Shown in pieces: positions 52,474 through 61,664 of a stretch of 64,000 bases of DNA. Under the pieces are notes generated by a model. It had not been told where the DNA came from, did not search any database, and saw only the letters and a list, made by a program, of their open reading frames with translations. The stretch's first letter is position 1; every line of letters begins with the position of its first letter. The DNA is taken from NCBI GenBank assembly GCA_964551035.1, contig CAZKBK010000021.1, positions 1-64,000 on the forward strand, in the 5' to 3' direction. This DNA comes from Chryseosolibacter sp964551035 (lineage in GTDB: Bacteria > Bacteroidota > Bacteroidia > Cytophagales > Cyclobacteriaceae). Position numbers and translations under genes: made by a program.

Positions 52474-54210
52474 TTATATCCGGGCCTGATACGTGTACAG
52501 GTCGAAGTAGCGTCCTTTCCGGTCGATGAGTTCCTGATGTCGCCCCTGCTCTGCGATCGTCCCCTGCTCAATGACCAGGATCTGATCCGCCTGCCGAATG
52601 GTGCTGAGCCGGTGTGCAATCACAAAAGTTGTTCTTCCCTGCATGAGTCGTTTAAGACTTTCCTGTATGTAGGATTCGCTCTCCGTGTCGAGATTGGAAG
52701 TGGCTTCGTCCAGGATGAGGATTCGCGGGTCGGCGAGGATGGCTCTCGCAATGGCGATGCGCTGTCGCTGTCCACCGGAGAGTTTCACCCCGCGTTCACC
52801 GATAACGGTATCCAGCCCATTTTCAAACCGGTCTGTAAATTCGTTGACATGCGCTGCGTGCACGGCATTCATGAGGTGTTGTTGTTCGGCGTCGGGTCGT
52901 GGGAATAGAATGTTCTCCCGGATGGTTCCCTCAAACAGGAAGTCGTCCTGGAGGACGACACCAAGTTGACTGCGATAGGTTTCGAGCCGGATCGTGCTCA
53001 GGTCGATGCCATCGACGGTCACCTTACCGGCTCCGGGGGTGATGAAGGCGGCGGCGAGACCGGCGATGGTGGTCTTTCCGGAGCCGGAGGTGCCCACGAG
53101 CGCCGTGACGCTTCCTGCGGGCGCCGTGAAACTGATGCCGTTGAGAACGTCTTTGCCTTCTTCGTAGGCGAACGAGACGTCCTCAAACGCGATGTCGCCC
53201 CGGATCCGCCCGACGGTTACCGTTCGTGCCCGGCCATCGTCTTCCGGCGTCATGTTCATGATTTCTTCCGTGCGGTCAAGTCCGGCAAAAGCCTCCGTCA
53301 GTTGGCTGCCGATATTGCTCATCTGCACAATGGGAGCGATCATGAATCCGAGGAAGAGGGTAAATGAAAGGAAGTCTCCCAATGTGAGGTCTTTACCGAT
53401 GATCATGTATCCGCCGACCCCCATGATGCATACGCTCGCCAGCCCGAGAAGAAAGGTCGCGGAACTTGTAACAAGGCTGGTGGACGTCAGGCTTTTTTTC
53501 ACGTTGAGGAAAAGGCGTTCAACACCTTCTTCGAACGTACGGATCTCCTGGCGCTCCGCATTGAAGCCCTTGATCACCCTGATCCCGTTGAGCGTTTCGG
53601 TCAACCTGCCGGTGACTTCGGCATTAATGACGCCGCGCTCGCGGAAGATGGGGCGGATGTAGGCGAAGGCCTTCAGGGAAATCAACCCGAAAATCAGAAC
53701 CGGAATAAGCACGAGCAAGGTCATCATGGGACTGATGCGGATCATCATGTAAAGGGAAATGACCGCGCTGAGCATGCCGCCGATGAGTTGTACCAGGCCT
53801 GTGCCGACAAGGTTGCGCACACCCTCGACGTCGGTCATGATGCGTGACACCAGCGCGCCGGATTTTTCATTGTCAAAGAACCGCACCGGCAACCGAAGGA
53901 TCTGCTTTTGCACCCTGGCGCGGAGAACGGAGATCAGGTGTTGTGCCTCCACGCTGAGGATTCGCGTGAGCAGAAAGGAGGTGATGGCCTGTACGGTGAT
54001 GGCGGCGATCACTGCCAACAACAGCATCTTCAACATCTCCATGTCTTTGCGGGCAATGACATCGTCGACGAGAAATTTGCTGGAAAGCGGCAGCACCAGA
54101 CTCGCAATCCGGCTAATGACGATCAGGCCCAGTCCTACAGCGATAATTTTCCAGCGCGGAAGTACGATGGTCTTGAACACATGGCCAATGGTGACGCGGT
54201 TTTTTGTCAT
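52474..54210 (-). CDS. ABC-type exporter, fused permease and ATPase (MsbA-like)
   Basis: The 578-residue half-transporter has a six-helix transmembrane domain (about 15-310) and an ATP-binding domain (about 335-578) with Walker A GTSGSGKTT, signature LSGGQRQR, Walker B ILILDEATSN and the H-loop IAHR. It works as a homodimer and may export lipids, drugs or other hydrophobic compounds. MsbA similarity alone does not fix the substrate. The gene stands alone between a stress-type group and the PRC-barrel gene, with 170 bp to the latter. Confidence 0.9.
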   Translation of the reverse strand: MTKNRVTIGHVFKTIVLPRWKIIAVGLGLIVISRIASLVLPLSSKFLVDDVIARKDMEMLKMLLLAVIAAITVQAITSFLLTRILSVEAQHLISVLRARVQKQILRLPVRFFDNEKSGALVSRIMTDVEGVRNLVGTGLVQLIGGMLSAVISLYMMIRISPMMTLLVLIPVLIFGLISLKAFAYIRPIFRERGVINAEVTGRLTETLNGIRVIKGFNAERQEIRTFEEGVERLFLNVKKSLTSTSLVTSSATFLLGLASVCIMGVGGYMIIGKDLTLGDFLSFTLFLGFMIAPIVQMSNIGSQLTEAFAGLDRTEEIMNMTPEDDGRARTVTVGRIRGDIAFEDVSFAYEEGKDVLNGISFTAPAGSVTALVGTSGSGKTTIAGLAAAFITPGAGKVTVDGIDLSTIRLETYRSQLGVVLQDDFLFEGTIRENILFPRPDAEQQHLMNAVHAAHVNEFTDRFENGLDTVIGERGVKLSGGQRQRIAIARAILADPRILILDEATSNLDTESESYIQESLKRLMQGRTTFVIAHRLSTIRQADQILVIEQGTIAEQGRHQELIDRKGRYFDLYTYQARI

Positions 54211-54370
54211 GGTTGTCGGTTGAATACAATTTGGGGACGTAATAAAAGCCGGTTTATTTTAACGTGTGGAAAAGTTTTCACCAGAAGGCGTCAAAAATGC
54301 GTGGAAAAAACCAATAAGCGGCAAAACACACAGGTATTATTTTCGTAAGCCTTGAGTACAACCAAAAGTG

Positions 54371-54377
54371 AGGAGGG
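54371..54377 (+). promoter_or_regulatory. Strong Shine-Dalgarno sequence before the PRC-barrel gene
   Basis: AGGAGGG lies 4 nt before the ATG at 54381. It stands out because the other genes in this window lack recognisable Shine-Dalgarno sites, as is usual in Bacteroidota. It settles the start choice for this gene. Confidence 0.6.
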
Positions 54378-54380
54378 ATT

Positions 54381-54800
54381 ATGAACATGTATGGGAAAAC
54401 GTATGAAACGGACAACCGTACCGGCACCAACCAGGAAGGACCCGATGCTAACCGGCCTCTGGAGCGGCTGACGGCTACGTCGATTGTCGGAGACAAGGTC
54501 GAAAATCCCCAGGGTGAAGACCTTGGCCAGGTTGACAACCTTATGATTAACGTGCACACGGGTAAGGTGGAGTATGCGGTGATCGAATACGGCTCTTTCC
54601 TCGGAATTGGTGGAAAGCTTTTTGCGATACCGTTCGAAGAGTTGAGGGTATCTCCGGGACGCCATGTGTTTGTAGTCAATCGCGACAAGGAATACCTGAA
54701 AATGTCGCCGGGGTTTGACAAGAATCATTGGCCGGATACCAACGATCACACCTACTATGGCGACGTGGATGCCTATTGGGGATATAACACGGCACCCTGA
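54381..54800 (+). CDS. PRC-barrel domain protein
   Basis: The 139-residue soluble protein has a PRC-barrel domain (about 28-115; ATSIVGDKVENPQGEDLGQV then YAVIEYGSFLGIGGKLFAIPF) and a Tyr- and Asp-rich C-terminal tail. PRC-barrels are found in photosynthetic reaction-centre H subunits and in ribosome maturation factor RimM. In heterotrophs they often mark general stress or membrane-associated proteins. It lacks a signal peptide. It is expressed from a transcript with a good ribosome site and is stopped by a hairpin inside the convergent ecsC gene. Confidence 0.85.
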   Translation: MNMYGKTYETDNRTGTNQEGPDANRPLERLTATSIVGDKVENPQGEDLGQVDNLMINVHTGKVEYAVIEYGSFLGIGGKLFAIPFEELRVSPGRHVFVVNRDKEYLKMSPGFDKNHWPDTNDHTYYGDVDAYWGYNTAP

Positions 54801-54804
54801 GCCA

Positions 54805-55569
54805 TCAGGAAGAAAGGAAACGGGGTCGTCCATCGGGCGACCCTTTTATTTGTGATTCGTTGAGGATGCGCATGCGATACGCGTTCATGGCCATCACCCC
54901 GAGCTTACCGGTGAGTTTGTGGTTGACGACAGCGCCCACCACGGCTCCGATACCGGGCACGAGTTGAAGAAGCTTGGCTACGTCGATGTAGTCGCGGTAT
55001 TCCGTCTGGAACTTCCTCCAGTCGAATTCATTGATGTTTTCAGGTAGCTGCTTTTCATAGTTCGCCCAGTTCTCCATCCGCGCAAAAACCTTGTTCCGGT
55101 TTTGCTGACTTGAAAACGTAAGCTCAAAGATATGGAGGAGGTAAATGCGCTCCTTGTAGTTTGTCACATCAAAGCCGTAGATGGCTGCGATTTCAAACAA
55201 CATTTTCATTTTGATCGCGAGCCACACGGGAAAATCAGCGAGTCCCAGAAAGACACCGCCCGCACCGGTGACGGCTCCCTCGGCCGCCGCGGTGTGCGTG
55301 TAAAAGCTGATCCTCGCACGTGCCTTTGCTTCGCGATCCGCAAGGATCATGGTTTCGAGGACCCCGGGCGACGTGAACGCCGCACCGAAGCACACCGCCT
55401 TTGTCATCTGCTTGATCGCGGTGGTAATCACCGCGTGGACCTTTTCGGGAATCGCCCGGTTGATCCTCGTCTGCATCGCATGCGCGACGCGGTTGGTAAA
55501 CGTGGGCGCGCGCCGCATCCGATGTTTCCACAACTCCATTTCGGGTGATATCGTTTGCTCGTAGTTCAT
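54805..55569 (-). CDS. EcsC family protein
   Basis: The 254-residue protein fits the EcsC family. It has hydrophobic Gly/Ala-rich stretches (about 90-130; GAVTGAGGVFLGLADFPVWL, and again at about 205-235) and conserved Tyr/Arg/Asn-rich helices. EcsC was named from a Bacillus ABC transporter locus but its own role is unclear. The last codons form part of the hairpin that ends the convergent PRC-barrel transcript. It is oriented away from the class A PBP gene. A minus-strand TACCCTTTG in the 129-bp upstream region resembles a -7 box with one extra base. Confidence 0.85.
   Translation of the reverse strand: MNYEQTISPEMELWKHRMRRAPTFTNRVAHAMQTRINRAIPEKVHAVITTAIKQMTKAVCFGAAFTSPGVLETMILADREAKARARISFYTHTAAAEGAVTGAGGVFLGLADFPVWLAIKMKMLFEIAAIYGFDVTNYKERIYLLHIFELTFSSQQNRNKVFARMENWANYEKQLPENINEFDWRKFQTEYRDYIDVAKLLQLVPGIGAVVGAVVNHKLTGKLGVMAMNAYRMRILNESQIKGSPDGRPRFLSS
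54823..54851 (+). terminator. Intrinsic terminator of the PRC-barrel gene, inside ecsC
   Basis: Plus-strand GGGTCGTC (54823-54830) pairs with GGGCGACCC (54836-54843, using one G-T wobble) around a CATCG loop. It is followed by TTTTATTT. This gives a proper rho-independent terminator for the plus-strand PRC gene although it lies wholly within the 3' coding end of the minus-strand ecsC gene. Confidence 0.75.
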
Positions 55570-55698
55570 GGAAGCCTGCGTCTGTCCCGGGTAGCGTTCA
55601 AAGGGTAAAACGCCGTTTCATCCGTCCGGATAAATAAAGGAATACGATTTTACGTTATTGTTGCATTACATTGAACAACATTTCCAAAAAAGCATCCA

Positions 55699-57984
55699 AT
55701 GCTTAGGTCCGTTATTAGACGAATTATACGCGATTACAGGAGGTCGGGTTGGGCTGGCAAACTGTTGCGCCTGCTGTCGCTGGCCTGCCTGGCGGGAGCC
55801 TGCGCCCTGTCTTTACTCGTGCTGGCCGTTTGGCTTGGCATTTTTGGCCGCCTTCCCGCGAAAAGCGATCTGGCGGAAATTCGAAACCCGATCGCCAGCG
55901 AGGTTTACAGTGCCGACAGTGTTCTTCTTGGACGGTATTATCTGGAAGAACGTTCGCCTATCGGGGCCGATGATCTCCCGGACAACCTGAAGCGCGCCCT
56001 TATCGCAACGGAAGACGTGCGCTTTTACGAACACAACGGCGTTGATTTTCAAAGTCTCGCACGCGTTGTGATAAAGACGATCTTGTTAGACGATGAATCC
56101 TCCGGTGGTGGGAGCACCATCACACAGCAGCTTGCGAAGAATCTTTTTCCACGGCGATCGCACGCTTTTCTTTCGTTACCCATCAACAAGATACGAGAAT
56201 TTATTATCGCGTGGCGCCTTGAAGCCGTGTATACAAAAGATGAAATCCTTTTACTGTATCTCAATACGATTCCTTTCGCCGATAACACCTATGGCGTCAA
56301 GACCGCCGCGAACCGCTTCTTCTCCAAGGCAGTGGCGGACCTGACGACCGATGAGGCTGCGGTGCTCGTTGGCATGCTGAAGGCGACGCATTCCTACAAT
56401 CCCCGCCTGTTTCCCGAACGTTCCGTCCGGCGGAGAAACATCGTCATTGCACAGATGGAAAAGTACGGGTTCATAGACGCCGCCATGCGTGAACGCCTCC
56501 AGGCGCTCCCGCTTGTTCTGGACTATAACAACACCGACTACAGCGCAGGCAGCGCAGCTTACTTCCGCGCGTTTATCCGGCAGGAACTCCTGGCCTGGTG
56601 TCGCGACCATGAGAAAGAGAATGGCCAGGCCTACAATTTATACACGGATGGGTTGAAGATCTACACGACACTTGATTCCCGCATGCAGGCCTACGCCGAG
56701 GGGGCGATGCGTCGCGAAATGCGACGCATACAGCAACGGTTTGACGAGCAGCTTAATGCAAGAATCCTCGACCAGGTCGTGAAGAGCAAGATCGAACACC
56801 TACCGCAATACCAATCCTTGAAGGCGGAAGGCCTCACCCATGCCGCGATCTTGCAGCGGCTCAATATGCCCGTAAAGACCCGCGTGTTTTCCTGGGAGGG
56901 CGACCTGGAAGTTGAGCAGAGTCTTATTGATTCACTGCGCCATCACCTCCGTTTTCTCCAGACCGGCGTGCTGGCCATGGATCCCATGAACGGTGCCGTC
57001 CGCGTTTGGGTAGGCGGCATCGACCACCGCTTTTTCAAGTTTGACCATGTGCGGCGCAGCACCAGGCGTCAGGTGGGTTCTACCATTAAGCCTTTGATCT
57101 ATGCGGCCGCCCTCGAATCGGGCATTGGTCCCTGCGACTACATCTCTGCGCGGAAGACTGCCTATACCAACATGGAAGGCTGGACGCCGGAGAACACCGA
57201 TGAAGATTCGTACGACAGAAAATATTCCATGGAAGGGGGACTTGCCGGGTCGGTCAACACGGTTTCCGTAAAATTGTTGGAGAAGACAGGCATTCACACG
57301 GCGATTAGCACCTTGCGGATGTTGGGAATCGACAGTGAATTGCCCGCCGTGCCGTCACTTGCGCTGGGGACGCCGTCGATCTCGATGATGGAAATGGTCG
57401 GCGCTTATTGTGCGCTCGCCAACGGCGGATTCAGCGTTACGCCGTCGTATATTACCGCTATTGCAGACCGAAGTGGAAGTGTTGTTGAGCGTTTTGAAAC
57501 GGATCCGCAAGGGGAACGTCACAGTGCTTTGTCGGAAGAAAGCAGTCAGATGATCGTTCACATGCTCAAGACGGTGATCTCTGACGGCACGGGGTCCGCG
57601 CTGCGCTCACGCTATGGGCTGAAGAACGACCTCGCGGGAAAAACGGGCACGACCCAGTCAAACGTTGACGGTTGGTTTATCGCGATGATGCCAAAGCTTG
57701 TCATCGGCGCCTGGGTGGGCTCCGATGATCCGCGCCTCCACTTCCAGCGTACCGCGCTGGGTCAGGGCGCAGCAACGGCTTTGCCTATTGTCGCGCGCTT
57801 CCTGCAACGTGCCAACGAGGACCAATCACTCGATGAAATCATGGATGCCGAATTCGCTCCGTTGTCCGACGAACTCCTGGAACGGCTGGATTGCCGGCGG
57901 TACAAGTCGAACACGAACATTTTTCAGCGGATATTCAAGATCAAGAAGGGGACAAAGGAAAAGGAATTCAAGGGCGGGGATTGA
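55699..57984 (+). CDS. Class A penicillin-binding protein (PBP1A-type)
   Basis: The 761-residue bifunctional enzyme has a membrane anchor (about 22-48). Its GT51 transglycosylase domain (about 60-250) has catalytic Glu105 in ATEDVRFYEHNG, and its transpeptidase domain has nucleophile Ser461 in STIK (461-464), SVN in GLAGSVN, and KTGT at 648-651. It polymerises and cross-links peptidoglycan. The basic C-terminal tail is short. The LpoB-like lipoprotein at 25075 is a possible activator. Its stop codon lies 4 nt from that of the convergent malQ. Confidence 0.95.
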   Translation: MLRSVIRRIIRDYRRSGWAGKLLRLLSLACLAGACALSLLVLAVWLGIFGRLPAKSDLAEIRNPIASEVYSADSVLLGRYYLEERSPIGADDLPDNLKRALIATEDVRFYEHNGVDFQSLARVVIKTILLDDESSGGGSTITQQLAKNLFPRRSHAFLSLPINKIREFIIAWRLEAVYTKDEILLLYLNTIPFADNTYGVKTAANRFFSKAVADLTTDEAAVLVGMLKATHSYNPRLFPERSVRRRNIVIAQMEKYGFIDAAMRERLQALPLVLDYNNTDYSAGSAAYFRAFIRQELLAWCRDHEKENGQAYNLYTDGLKIYTTLDSRMQAYAEGAMRREMRRIQQRFDEQLNARILDQVVKSKIEHLPQYQSLKAEGLTHAAILQRLNMPVKTRVFSWEGDLEVEQSLIDSLRHHLRFLQTGVLAMDPMNGAVRVWVGGIDHRFFKFDHVRRSTRRQVGSTIKPLIYAAALESGIGPCDYISARKTAYTNMEGWTPENTDEDSYDRKYSMEGGLAGSVNTVSVKLLEKTGIHTAISTLRMLGIDSELPAVPSLALGTPSISMMEMVGAYCALANGGFSVTPSYITAIADRSGSVVERFETDPQGERHSALSEESSQMIVHMLKTVISDGTGSALRSRYGLKNDLAGKTGTTQSNVDGWFIAMMPKLVIGAWVGSDDPRLHFQRTALGQGAATALPIVARFLQRANEDQSLDEIMDAEFAPLSDELLERLDCRRYKSNTNIFQRIFKIKKGTKEKEFKGGD

Positions 57985-57988
57985 CCCA

Positions 57989-59485
57989 TTACGCCCGTCC
58001 GTAAAGTTCAGCCCAGGTGCGAAGGCGTTTCTGGATTTTGCCGTTGAGATCCCTTGTCCCGAGCCGGTACCGCCAGTTTCCATGGGTCGAGGCGGGCATG
58101 TTCATCCGGTGTCGTTCATCAAGGCCAAGGAGGTCCTGAAGAGGGAGAATGACGGTGCGCGCTACGGAGGCGTACGCCAGCCTTCCCAGTACAAGATGTA
58201 CGTTGCCAGTGGTTACCGCCTGGCCTGTGTATGCTTCAATTTGTTTTCTTGCCAGTCGGGATGCTTCCCTGTTGAACCAACCTACCGTCGTGTTGTTATC
58301 ATGGGTTCCGGTGTAGGCAAAGAAATTTGAAGAATAGTTGTGTGGGATGTGTTCGGAGGTTGCCACGTCGCCGCCGAATGCGAACTGGATCACCTTCATG
58401 CCCGGCAGGCCGTATCGTTCACGCAGGGCATGCACGTCGGGCGTGATCTCGCCCAGGTCTTCCGCCAGAAACGGCAGCCGGTGAAACGTATCTTTCAATA
58501 TCCGGAACAATGCCTCGCCCGGCCCGGGCTTCCACTTACCCCTGACGGCGGTTTTTTCCGCGGCCGGGACTTCCCAGAATCCCGCGAATGCCCTGAAATG
58601 ATCGAGCCTTATTTCGTCGAACATCTCCATGTTCTTGCGGATGCGGTCAACCCACCAGGCGTAACGTGTTCGCCTCAGGACGTCCCACCGGAACACAGGC
58701 ATGCCCCAAAGCTGGCCGTTGCTGTTGAAGTAATCGGGAGGCACACCTGCCACGCCCTTGATGGCGCCTGCGGAATCCAGGCTAAACAACGTGCGGTGCG
58801 CCCACACGTCGGCGGAATCATGGCTGATGTAAAACGGAAGGTCGCCGAGTAACCGGATACGCGCCTTTTGGCAGTGCTTTTTCAGCTTGCTCCATTGCTG
58901 AAAGAACATGAATTGCAACCATTTGACCTTCTCTATTTCCCCGGCTGCGTCTTTGGCGAAGGCGCGTAGGGACTGCGCTTTCTTTTTTTTGAAGTCCTCG
59001 GGCCATTCAAACCAGGGTTTGTTTCCAAATACTTCTTTCAGCACCGCATAGATGGCGAAGTCATCCAACCAATGCCCTTCCTTTGCCGTGAACGCGGTGA
59101 ATGCACTTTTTCCACGTGACTGAAAACGGTGCCATGCCCGATCGAAAAGGATCGTCCTGCAGTTTTCGGCGAGTTCAAAATCGACCTTTCCCCTGGGCGT
59201 GGTTCGGTATTTTCGCAACTCCGACGGCGTGAGCAAACCGTCTGCCTCGAGCATTTCCGGACTAATGAAGAACGCGTTGCCCGCCATCGCCGACAGGCCG
59301 CTGTAGGGGGAATACCCCTGCGACGCGGAGACGGGGTTCAGCGGAAGCAACTGCCAGTAACCCTGTCCGCTCCTGCGTAGGAAATCGACAAACTTGTAGG
59401 CTTCCATTCCCAGATCGCCGATCCCGAAAGGCGAGGGCAGCGACGACACGTGAAGCAAGATGCCTGCCGACCGGTCATGACTCAT
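57989..59485 (-). CDS. malQ: 4-alpha-glucanotransferase
   Basis: The 498-residue GH77 enzyme has the catalytic Asp of EIRLDHFRAF, the acid/base Glu of FLAEDLGEI and the third acid of THDNNT. It disproportionates maltodextrins by moving glucan chains. It is the last gene of a minus-strand group after a GH57 protein and glgX, and its start overlaps glgX by 11 nt, so expression is coupled. Length is normal for bacterial MalQ. Confidence 0.95.
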   Translation of the reverse strand: MSHDRSAGILLHVSSLPSPFGIGDLGMEAYKFVDFLRRSGQGYWQLLPLNPVSASQGYSPYSGLSAMAGNAFFISPEMLEADGLLTPSELRKYRTTPRGKVDFELAENCRTILFDRAWHRFQSRGKSAFTAFTAKEGHWLDDFAIYAVLKEVFGNKPWFEWPEDFKKKKAQSLRAFAKDAAGEIEKVKWLQFMFFQQWSKLKKHCQKARIRLLGDLPFYISHDSADVWAHRTLFSLDSAGAIKGVAGVPPDYFNSNGQLWGMPVFRWDVLRRTRYAWWVDRIRKNMEMFDEIRLDHFRAFAGFWEVPAAEKTAVRGKWKPGPGEALFRILKDTFHRLPFLAEDLGEITPDVHALRERYGLPGMKVIQFAFGGDVATSEHIPHNYSSNFFAYTGTHDNNTTVGWFNREASRLARKQIEAYTGQAVTTGNVHLVLGRLAYASVARTVILPLQDLLGLDERHRMNMPASTHGNWRYRLGTRDLNGKIQKRLRTWAELYGRA

Positions 59486-61664
59486 TATGGCTTCCCTGTG
59501 TTTCGTTTTGCAAGATAACGATGGATCGCCCTTCGGCTTTTACCACTTCAAGCGCTTTGAACGTCTCAAACGGAACACCGGACATTTCAGGTTGATTGGT
59601 ATCCAGCACTTTCTTCCATTGCTGTCCGTACTTTTCAGGTGGGAGCTTGTATTCGAGCGGCTCGTGGTGCGCGTTAAAGATTACATAAAAGTTGTCGTCG
59701 GTGATGCGCTCACCCTTTGAACCGACGTAGTGCATGCTCATCCCGTTGAGGAAAACGCCGAGGGATTTTGCAAACGCGGTGTTCCAGTGCTCGTCACTCA
59801 TTTCGGTCGCGTCGGGAAGGAACCACGCGATGTCGTCCACACCCGTTCCTTTAATCCGCTGACCGTAGAACCACCGCCTTCTGGAGAAGACCGGATGTTC
59901 CTGCCTGAAGTGGATGAGTTGTGTCGTAAAGGAGATAAGCTGATCGTCTTTCCGCATCCAGTCGAGCCAGGAGATTTCGTTATCCTGGCAGTAGGCGTTG
60001 TTATTTCCTTGCTGCGTTCTGCCCAATTCGTCGCCAGCCACCAGCATGGGTACGCCCTGGGAAATAAACAGGGTGGTGAGCAGGTTCCTTTTCTGCCGCT
60101 GGCGAATTTGATTGACGTCCGCGTCATCGGTTTCGCCTTCGGTACCGCAGTTCCACGACCGGTTGTGACTTTCACCGTCCCGGTTGTCTTCGCCGTTGGC
60201 GTCGTTGTGTTTTTCGTTATAGGTGACGAGGTCGTGCAGGGTAAAGCCGTCGTGCGCCGTGATAAAGTTGATGGATGCGGTGGGCCTGCGGTAGTCGTCT
60301 GCATAAAGGTCGGGGCTTCCGGTGAACCGGAGTCCGAATTCGCCGAGCATACTTTCCGAACCACGCCAGAAGTCGCGCATGCAATCCCGGTATTTACCGT
60401 TCCACTCCGCCCACCCGGGCGGAAAGCGTCCTACCTGGTACCCGCCCTCGCCGATGTCCCACGGTTCGGCGATCAGTTTTACCTGCGAGATGACAGGGTC
60501 CTGATTGATGATGTCGAAGAACGCACTCAGCCGGTCGACCTCGTGCAGTTCACGGGCAAGGGTTGCCGCCAGGTCGAACCGGAAGCCGTCAACGTGCATT
60601 TCCTGTATCCAATAACGTAGGCTGTCCATCATCAGGCGCAACACGTTGGGCAGGTTGGCGTTGAGCGTATTGCCCGTGCCAGTGTAGTCCATGTAAAATC
60701 GCCGGTCGTCGGTGAGCCGATAGTACGAAGCGTTGTCAATGCCCTTGAACGAGAGGGTGGGGCCGAGGTGATTTCCTTCGGCGGTGTGGTTGTAAACCAC
60801 GTCGAGGATAACTTCGATTCCCGCCCTGTGCAGGGTCTTTACCATATCCTTGAACGCCACCACCTGTTCTCCGACCACGCCACTGCCCGAATAGCCGGCG
60901 TCGGGGGCGAAGAAACCGATGGTGTTGTATCCCCAATAGTTTGACAAGCCTTTGTCCCGGAGGTGTTTGTCGGAAATGAAATGGTGTACGGGCATCAGTT
61001 CAATGGCCGTGATGCCGAGGTGTTTGAGGTACTCGATCGTGGTGGGATGCGCCAGGGCCTGATAGGTGCCCCTGATTTGTTCAGGGATGGCCGGGTTCAT
61101 TTTCGTAAAGCCCTTCACGTGGGTCTCGTAGATGACGGTCTTGTGGTAGGGAATCTTTGGCGGACGATCGTTCTCCCAATCAAAGTCGTTCCGGATCACG
61201 ACGCATTTGGGTAGAAAAGGCGCGCTGTCTACGTCGCTAAAGCTCAGGTCTACGTCGGAATCACCGACGGTGTATCCAAACAATGCAGGATCCCAGTCGA
61301 GGACGCCGGCGATCGCTTTTGCATAAGGATCAAGGAGCAACTTGTTCGGATTAAACCGGTGTCCTTCCTGCGGCTCATAGGCTCCGTGCACGCGAAAGGC
61401 GTAAAGCTGACCCGCTTTCATGCCCGGGATGAACGTGTGCCAGATGTGATGTGTTCGTTCCGTCATCCTGATGCGCGCGGATTCGGTTTTGTCGGAGGGC
61501 GAATCAAACAGGCACAGTTCAACGCCGGTGGCATTTTCGGCAAAGAGCGCGAAGTTCACGCCTTCGTCTGTGCTGTTGGCCCCAAGCGGGTAGGGGCTTC
61601 CGGGATACCGCGGAGTCCTGGATGTCGATTTGAATTCAGGCTCCTTTTCAATTGTTGTGACCAT
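59475..61664 (-). CDS. glgX: Glycogen debranching enzyme GlgX/TreX
   Basis: The 729-residue GH13 isoamylase-type enzyme has an N-terminal CBM48 domain (NSTDEGVNFALFAENATG, about 30-120) and the catalytic barrel with nucleophile Asp in FRFDLA, Glu in LIAEPWD and the third Asp in ITAHDG. It removes alpha-1,6 branches from glycogen or limit dextrin. In trehalose-making operons the same family is called TreX, which fits the treZ gene that starts 195 bp beyond the GH57 gene. Its start overlaps the end of the GH57 gene by 17 nt. Confidence 0.95.
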   Translation of the reverse strand: MVTTIEKEPEFKSTSRTPRYPGSPYPLGANSTDEGVNFALFAENATGVELCLFDSPSDKTESARIRMTERTHHIWHTFIPGMKAGQLYAFRVHGAYEPQEGHRFNPNKLLLDPYAKAIAGVLDWDPALFGYTVGDSDVDLSFSDVDSAPFLPKCVVIRNDFDWENDRPPKIPYHKTVIYETHVKGFTKMNPAIPEQIRGTYQALAHPTTIEYLKHLGITAIELMPVHHFISDKHLRDKGLSNYWGYNTIGFFAPDAGYSGSGVVGEQVVAFKDMVKTLHRAGIEVILDVVYNHTAEGNHLGPTLSFKGIDNASYYRLTDDRRFYMDYTGTGNTLNANLPNVLRLMMDSLRYWIQEMHVDGFRFDLAATLARELHEVDRLSAFFDIINQDPVISQVKLIAEPWDIGEGGYQVGRFPPGWAEWNGKYRDCMRDFWRGSESMLGEFGLRFTGSPDLYADDYRRPTASINFITAHDGFTLHDLVTYNEKHNDANGEDNRDGESHNRSWNCGTEGETDDADVNQIRQRQKRNLLTTLFISQGVPMLVAGDELGRTQQGNNNAYCQDNEISWLDWMRKDDQLISFTTQLIHFRQEHPVFSRRRWFYGQRIKGTGVDDIAWFLPDATEMSDEHWNTAFAKSLGVFLNGMSMHYVGSKGERITDDNFYVIFNAHHEPLEYKLPPEKYGQQWKKVLDTNQPEMSGVPFETFKALEVVKAEGRSIVILQNETQGSHNES

